Positions 58,263 to 64,000 of a DNA stretch of 64,000 bases are shown here, piece by piece. The notes under the pieces were generated by a model that searched no databases, was not told the DNA's origin, and was given only the letters and a program-made list of their open reading frames with translations. Within the stretch, counting starts at the first letter, position 1, and every line of letters begins with the position of its first letter. The translations under genes were made by a program, and so were the position numbers. This DNA comes from Tragulus kanchil (lineage: Eukaryota; Chordata; Mammalia; Artiodactyla; Tragulidae). The DNA lies in NCBI GenBank assembly GCA_022376925.1, contig JAIOJX010000025.1, positions 93,151,608 to 93,215,607 of the forward strand, written 5' to 3'.

Positions 58263-59445
58263 GGCTGTCTAATTTGCAGTTACCCATTAGATAAGCTGCT
58301 TAGGTCTGCTCACATAAAACTGCACGAGTTCATTTAGTAAAGCATATGATTGCTACTCTCAACCATATGCAGGCAAGATTTAGGAGGTCTAGCTTAGAGA
58401 TTGTATTTCTCCTAGCAAAAAGTTGTAAAATAACAATGCATATTACATGATAATAATTTACTGTCACAGATCACTTAATGCATTTATATTTAGACACTCC
58501 TTGTCAGTTTCATGTTATAGGAAATGCAAACATTATTAAACATTATTAGTAATACAATTTTGACACAATCATACCAAAGATTGCTCTTTCATGCTCCTAG
58601 ATCAATTTAGTTGAGAATATCTGATATTTTTAAAGTAATATTTTTTAACAATGATCATTTAACCTCTTATGATCACTTTCATGAGTCCAGTGTATACAAC
58701 AAAAGATGTATTAAATAAATTGTATGTAGATCCTGAAGTGTAGCAATTCTTACCAGATTGAAACTGACAGTGTGCACTTGATATTTCAATAAGGTTGTCT
58801 AGTGTGCGTGGAACTGTGTTTTCCAGCAAACCAAACCTTCTCAGTAAGATAGAATTTTTTCAGATACCTCTCAGTGAGGATAGGAAATGCCAGCAACATG
58901 TACATCAGTGTTGAAAATCATGTTTAAAACAGGAGCCAATAGAGCTCTTTCAAACCTATCAGACTGTGAGTATAATGTTTGTCACTTGTGCGTGGTGTAA
59001 TCATTATACCGCAAATCCTCAGGTTTATGTGCAGGGGGGACCGTGAAAGGTTTCTCTGCTTGTCCATAGTCTCCTCTCTATATTTTCTGAGGATGTAAAC
59101 TATTAGAGATCCTGGTTTGCTTAGTTAGTGAACCCCTATATAAGCAGGCTAATAATTAGGAAAAATAACACTAACATATTAATGGTCTGCAGCCACATCA
59201 ACCCAAAATAATTTTCCTGTTCTTTCAAGTGGCAGGAGGGGAGGGGAGACCAGGAGCTGAATTTAGTATATCTTATTTTTTAAATTATGCTTATTTATTT
59301 GGTTGTGCCGGGTGTTAATTGTGGCACATGAGATCTTTTTAGTTGAGGCACGTGGGAACTAGTTCTCTAACCATAGGGTCCCCTGCATTGGAAGAACAGA
59401 GTCTTAGCCACTGGACCACCACGGAAGTCCCCAATTCAGTTACCC

Positions 59446-59939
59446 ATTAGAAATAAGGTTTGGCATCAAAATGTCTCAAATTTGGCTTGACTCTAAGGGC
59501 TGCTGGGTTTACATGCTTTTTTACTGAGGACCTGGGCAGGTTTCTCTTCACCATAGAGGACTACTCTGTAAGACTCCAGGAAGCCTCACTGGCAATTTTA
59601 GAGAATGAGAATGGCTGTACTTACCAGAAGCTGCCTCTTCATGTAGCAGGTAGAATGAAAGGGATTCTGCAGAAAGGCCCTTGGGGGACTTGGTGGAAGG
59701 ATCCTGTCTCCATTCCAAAAGGATTCAGGTTTGATTCCAAAGGGATTAGGCAATAGAACTGCCTCCCAACAGCTCCTTTTTTTGCTCTTTGTTGGAGCAG
59801 CAGAAGGCAGAACTCTGCAATCTGAACAACCCGGGCATCCCTGCTGGGTCACGTGACTATGTAGAAGGCCAAGGACGCTAACACAGGATTCAGCCTCTCA
59901 CTGTTTTACTCCTTAGATGAAAAGAACATTCACCATAGC
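59446..59939. other. Single-copy sequence with a 98-codon frame
   Basis: An open frame at 59460-59756 on the plus strand encodes no recognised domain. It has no upstream promoter or splice signal that I can support. It overlaps an 84-codon minus frame, as random open stretches often do. It is not called a gene. Confidence 0.35.
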
Positions 59940-60030
59940 TATGTTTCGAGGGATAAATGAATTAATACTCATAAATTACATAGCATTGAACCTGGCACAA
60001 GTGAGTCCTCAATTACTGAAAATTTTTTGA
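59940..60030 (+). mobile_element. MIR 3' fragment
   Basis: The stretch gggataaatgaattaatact, catagcattgaacctggcac and a tgagtcctcaattac end is MIR-like in order. Duplication 16 starts inside it, at 59996. Confidence 0.6.
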
Positions 60031-60754
60031 GATTATTAGTTCAAAACACTTCCAAATTAATATCTAGTCAGGGACGCCCACCAGCCTCTATGCTTATTTA
60101 GCCTTGTCTTTGATATTTCACCAGTGACTTCTACTGTTTTTTACATTTTTAGAGCTGAAAGACAAAGTAACTATAAATAAGTTGTATAGATCACAAATCT
60201 GTACTTAAAGACTTGGAGAAAGTCAGTCAATTTTGGTTAAAATTATGACAGAAGTATTTCTTCCTTAGAATACATTTCTCTGCCTCAACTTTTATTTTTT
60301 CTGGAAAACATGAACCTAAATGAGCTGTTGAATTCTCAGAAGTACTGATTTGAAAGTCTCAGCTTTCAATTCTCCCAGTGGAATTCTTTACTATACGCAG
60401 GTCCCTTTATGACTGAGACCAGAGCCTAGCTCTGTAGAATGGGCAGCAAGTATCTCTCTTTGGGGATATGTGTCTGATTTCTCAGTAGCAAAAAGACACC
60501 CAACACTAATGTCCTATCCATTTGCAGCATTGTGACAGCAAAGTCAATAGCTGTAAAGCTGCTCAGTGATGTAAACTGAAAAATACTTGCCAAAATTAGC
60601 AACAAGATAAGCTACTCTGGGCAGTTGAAAACACATCTATAAAACATGATTATCTCTATGCTGCTTTAAAGAACATGGTATATTTACTTTTCCATTATTT
60701 AGAAGGATCCTCAAAAGCAAACTGAAGTGCATATTTGGAATTTCATTGGATATT
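60031..60754. other. Unassigned sequence, present twice
   Basis: No gene or repeat was recognised. It recurs at about 61149-61873. Confidence 0.45.
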
Positions 60755-60764
60755 TTTCTCGATA

Positions 60765-60855
60765 AAATAAAACACCATTGCCCTCCAGGCATTGTATTAT
60801 GTGCTAAATATATTGTAGGGATCAACACAGACATGAATCCTAACTTCAAAGAACT
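60765..60855 (-). mobile_element. L2 3' end fragment
   Basis: The plus strand carries ccaggcattgtattatgtgc, gtagggatcaacacagacat and ttcaaagaacttaatctaag, the reverse of an L2 terminus. Copies at 61884-61974 and 62998-63088 come from duplications 16 and 17. Confidence 0.6.
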
Positions 60856-60885
60856 TAATCTAAGCATCCAGTTTCATATTTAAGG

Positions 60886-61033
60886 TGCATTGCAATTACT
60901 CAGGAAACTTGTTTAAAATGTAGTTCTCTGGACTTGGATTCTAGAAGAAGCCCCTAAAGCTGCATTTTTCATAGGTGCCCCACATGATAGTGACATAGAT
61001 TACCCATCAAACCACACACTGAAAGCTGGAGCA
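60886..61033. mobile_element. MER5A-like hAT MITE fragment
   Basis: The order gcattgcaattactcaggaa, acttgtttaaaatgtagttc, ctggacttggattctagaag and agctgcatttttcataggtg resembles MER5A-type elements. Copies at about 62005-62152 and 63119-63266 come from the duplications. Confidence 0.55.
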
Positions 61034-61873
61034 GGGGATGATACAGGCAAATCTTGTTAAGAAAATAAGGGTTTGTGATGAACAGTTTTTAAGAAGTGAT
61101 TTATGATGAAAGACACAAGTGAGTCCTCAATTACTGAAAATTTTTGAGATTATTAGTTCAAAACACTTCCAAATTAATATCTAGTCAGGGACGCCCACCA
61201 GCCTCTATGCTTATTTAGCCTTGTCTTTGATATTTCACCAGTGACTTCTACTGTTTTTTACATTTTTAGAGCTGAAAGACAAAGTAACTATAAATAAGTT
61301 GTATAGATCACAAATCTGTACTTAAAGACTTGGAGAAAGTCAGTCAATTTTGGTTAAAATTATGACAGAAGTATTTCTTCCTTAGAATACATTTCTCTGC
61401 CTCAACTTTTATTTTTTCTGGAAAACATGAACCTAAATGAGCTGTTGAATTCTCAGAAGTACTGATTTGAAAGTCTCAGCTTTCAATTCTCCCAGTGGAA
61501 TTCTTTACTATACGCAGGTCCCTTTATGACTGAGACCAGAGCCTAGCTCTGTAGAATGGGCAGCAAGTATCTCTCTTTTGGGGGATATGTGTCTGATTTC
61601 TCAGTAGCAAAAAGACACCCAACACTAATGTCCTATCCATTTGCAGCATTGTGACAGCAAAGTCAATAGCTGTAAAGCTGCTCAGTGATGTAAACTGAAA
61701 AATACTTGCCAAAATTAGCAACAAGATAAGCTACTCTGGGCAGTTGAAAACACATCTATAAAACATGATTATCTCTATGCTGCTTTAAAGAACATGGTAT
61801 ATTTACTTTTCCATTATTTAGAAGGATCCTCAAAAGCAAACTGAAGTGCATATTTGGAATTTCATTGGATATT

Positions 61874-64000
61874 TTTCTCGATAAAATAAAACACCATTGC
61901 CCTCCAGGCATTGTATTATGTGCTAAATATATTGTAGGGATCAACACAGACATGAATCCTAACTTCAAAGAACTTAATCTAAGCATCCAGTTTCATATTT
62001 AAGGTGCATTGCAATTACTCAGGAAACTTGTTTAAAATGTAGTTCTCTGGACTTGGATTCTAGAAGAAGCCCCTAAAGCTGCATTTTTCATAGGTGCCCC
62101 ACATGATAGTGACATAGATTACCCATCAAACCACACACTGAAAGCTGGAGCAGGGGATGATACAGGCAAATCTTGTTAAGAAAATAAGGGTTTGTGATGA
62201 ACAGTTTTTAAGAAGTGATTTATGATGAAAGACACAGAAGATAAGTGTCATCCTACCATATCATGTTGCAAGCATAGACAAAGTGTATCTGCAAATGGAA
62301 AAACAGTCATTTTTACAGGGAAATTTTGCACAAGATCCAAGCTTTGACAGTATTCAGACTCCTCCCGGTGCCCCATCTTCCAGCTGTGACCAAGCCTCAA
62401 GGACTTTCAGTACGTGTTCAGCCTCTCTTCCAAGCCCCTCTGATACTCATCCAGCTGTTCAAAGAACAAGCCAACTGAATCAACATAAGCTATATTTACC
62501 ACAAGTGAAAAACTATCAATACTTGAGATAGCACAGGGAATTCTGACATCTGGTAGCACCAGATGATTAAGAAAGGCATTTGGCAAATCCAAATAGGTGA
62601 AGCTTAGGAAAGACAGCTGCTTTGTGGGATCAGGATTAAGTCAAGCTGGTAAGAGGAAGTAATAGCAGGCTTGCCTGCCAATTTGCAAAACTTCTTCTTA
62701 ATTCCCCAAGGTGTTATTTTTGCAGATAACTAAATGAAGTCATTTTATTACTGTATATTATTTTATCTAAATAAATCATATGTAAAATTCAACATTTCAT
62801 TCATAGATTATCTTTCCTCATCTGAAGATTAGAAAAGAACATTTCTTAGCAATACTGAGAAATTCTGAATGGCTTTCGACAGTCAGATTTTTTATCTGAC
62901 TGGGACAGCAGGTGCCATAAACAAATCGTGTGCCAAAGGAGGGGTGATTTTTCAGCAAGGCCAGAAAGGCATGAAGAATTGGATTAGTTTCTCGATAAAA
63001 TAAAACACCATTGCCCTCCAGGCATTGTATTATGTGCTAAATATATTGTAGGGATCAACACAGACATGAATCCTAACTTCAAAGAACTTAATCTAAGCAT
63101 CCAGTTTCATATTTAAGGTGCATTGCAATTACTCAGGAAACTTGTTTAAAATGTAGTTCTCTGGACTTGGATTCTAGAAGAAGCCCCTAAAGCTGCATTT
63201 TTCATAGGTGCCCCACATGATAGTGACATAGATTACCCATCAAACCACACACTGAAAGCTGGAGCAGGGGATGATACAGGCAAATCTTGTTAAGAAAATA
63301 AGGGTTTGTGATGAACAGTTTTTAAGAAGTGATTTATGATGAAAGACACAGAAGATAAGTGTCATCCTACCATATCATGTTGCAAGCATAGACAAAGTGT
63401 ATCTGCAAATGGAAAAACAGTCATTTTTACAGGGAAATTTTGCACAAGATCCAAGCTTTGACAGTATTCAGACTCCTCCCGGTGCCCCATCTTCCAGCTG
63501 TGACCAAGCCTCAAGGACTTTCAGTACGTGTTCAGCCTCTCTTCCAAGCCCCTCTGATACTCATCCAGCTGTTCAAAGAACAAGCCAACTGAATCAACAT
63601 AAGCTATATTTACCACAAGTGAAAAACTATCAATACTTGAGATAGCACAGGGAATTCTGACATCTGGTAGCACCAGATGATTAAGAAAGGCATTTGGCAA
63701 ATCCAAATAGGTGAAGCTTAGGAAAGACAGCTGCTTTGTGGGATCAGGATTAAGTCAAGCTGGTAAGAGGAAGTAATAGCAGGCTTGCCTGCCAATTTGC
63801 AAAACTTCTTCTTAATTCCCCAAGGTGTTATTTTTGCAGATAACTAAATGAAGTCATTTTATTACTGTATATTATTTTATCTAAATAAATCATATGTAAA
63901 ATTCAACATTTCATTCATAGATTATCTTTCCTCATCTGAAGATTAGAAAAGAACATTTCTTAGCAATACTGAGAAATTCTGAATGGCTTTCGACAGTCAG
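61874..64000 (+). repeat. Direct duplication 17 (unit 1114 bp), cut by window end
   Basis: Copy A is 61874-62987 and copy A' begins at 62988, reaching 64000 (equivalent to 62886) without difference seen; about 100 bp of A' lies outside the window. The junction lies between attggattagttt and ctcgataaaa. A overlaps B' of duplication 16, giving three copies at 60755, 61874 and 62988. A partner duplication (B, B') is predicted just beyond the window. Confidence 0.94.
62283..62531 (+). other. Unassigned 82-codon frame, Ser/Pro/Thr-rich
   Basis: An open frame rich in Ser, Pro, Thr and Gln (for example PPGAPSSS and a SLPSPSD block) stops at TGA 62529. No domain or family was recognised. No upstream splice acceptor, promoter or processed-pseudogene signature was identified. 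The same frame appears at 63397-63645 by duplication 17. It may be a decayed exon or pseudogene fragment, or chance. Confidence 0.15.

Larger units (their letters stand above)
57121..59445 (+). repeat. Direct duplication 15 (offset about 1171-1174 bp)
   Basis: Copy A is 57121 to about 58290 and copy A' is 58295 to about 59445. The offset is 1174 at the start and lower after an A-run (agcaaaaaaaaaagttg versus agcaaaaagttg). The end of A (about 58258-58294) is a noisy version of 59426-59455. A overlaps B' of duplication 14 by about 230 bp. Confidence 0.95.
59996..62235 (+). repeat. Direct duplication 16 (unit 1118 bp)
   Basis: Copy B is 59996-61113 and copy B' is 61114 to about 62235, with an offset of 1118 near the start and 1119 later. 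Homopolymer differences occur (tttttt versus ttttt at 60026; ctctctttgggg versus ctctcttttggggg at about 60457/61572). The junction shares agacaca with both flanks. Confidence 0.95.

Noticed and set aside
2113..64000. A novel tandem-amplification system or young satellite array
   Set aside because: Units are unrelated to one another, contain ordinary retroposons and pair up exactly as untrimmed gap patches would. The L1 frame is broken at the outer joins. An assembly artefact explains it more simply.

Overview
The window is nuclear DNA of a ruminant artiodactyl. The evidence is its retroposons: tRNA-Glu-type Bov-tA/Bov-A SINEs (about 39244-39420, 45261-45466, 15636-15810), the 3' end of a BovB LINE (11299-11712), CHR-type SINEs, an artiodactyl mariner MITE (36195-36294), a ruminant ERV-K-like solo LTR (21782-22253) and ruminant L1 tails. 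Four copies of a CHR-headed SINE with an unfamiliar body may point to a particular lineage, perhaps a basal ruminant such as a chevrotain, but the species cannot be fixed from the sequence. No protein-coding gene, exon chain, rRNA, tRNA gene, CRISPR array or prokaryotic system is supported. All reading frames are short and most lie in repeats; the best protein matches are the C-terminal pieces of L1 ORF2. The window reads as intergenic or deep intronic, AT-rich DNA.

The dominant large-scale structure is 17 near-identical head-to-tail duplications, each about 0.9-1.2 kb, whose second copy directly follows the first. They fall into consecutive pairs (2113-5636/6705, 11723-17013, 17505-21738, 24513-31186, 30825-34652, 44510-50560, 52513-57350, 57121-62235, and a ninth pair cut by the window end at 61874-64000). 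In each pair the order is A | A'-middle-B | B'. That is the pattern expected if gap-filling patches carrying about 1.1 kb of flank on each side were inserted between contigs without trimming the flanks. An L1 with a perfect 13-bp target-site duplication tests this: its ORF2 frame is continuous only across A'-B (4370-4711) and broken at both outer junctions (about 3329 and 5636). I therefore treat the duplications as an assembly artefact. About 18-19 kb of the 64 kb is redundant, and the real locus is about 45 kb.

Region by region. 1-7.3 kb holds a SINE, a short minus-strand L1 and an old L1M remnant. 7.3-15 kb holds SINEs, L2 pieces and BovB. 15-22 kb holds Bov-A, MER5A and the solo LTR. 22-30 kb holds L1M 3' ends, L2 and CHR SINEs. 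31-35 kb is L2-like. 36-37 kb is an antisense L2 split by a mariner MITE. 37-39 kb is unassigned, with one weak exon-like stretch. 39-40.3 kb holds Bov-tA and a probable LTR. 41.3-42.6 kb is an L2 split by an L1. 43-64 kb is AT-rich with Bov-tA, MIR, CHR, MER20/MER5 fragments and microsatellites.

Repeat family names rest on recalled consensus patterns, not a search, so exact subfamilies are approximate. The exciting-system hypothesis is not supported; the notable results are the duplication architecture and the SINE subfamily.
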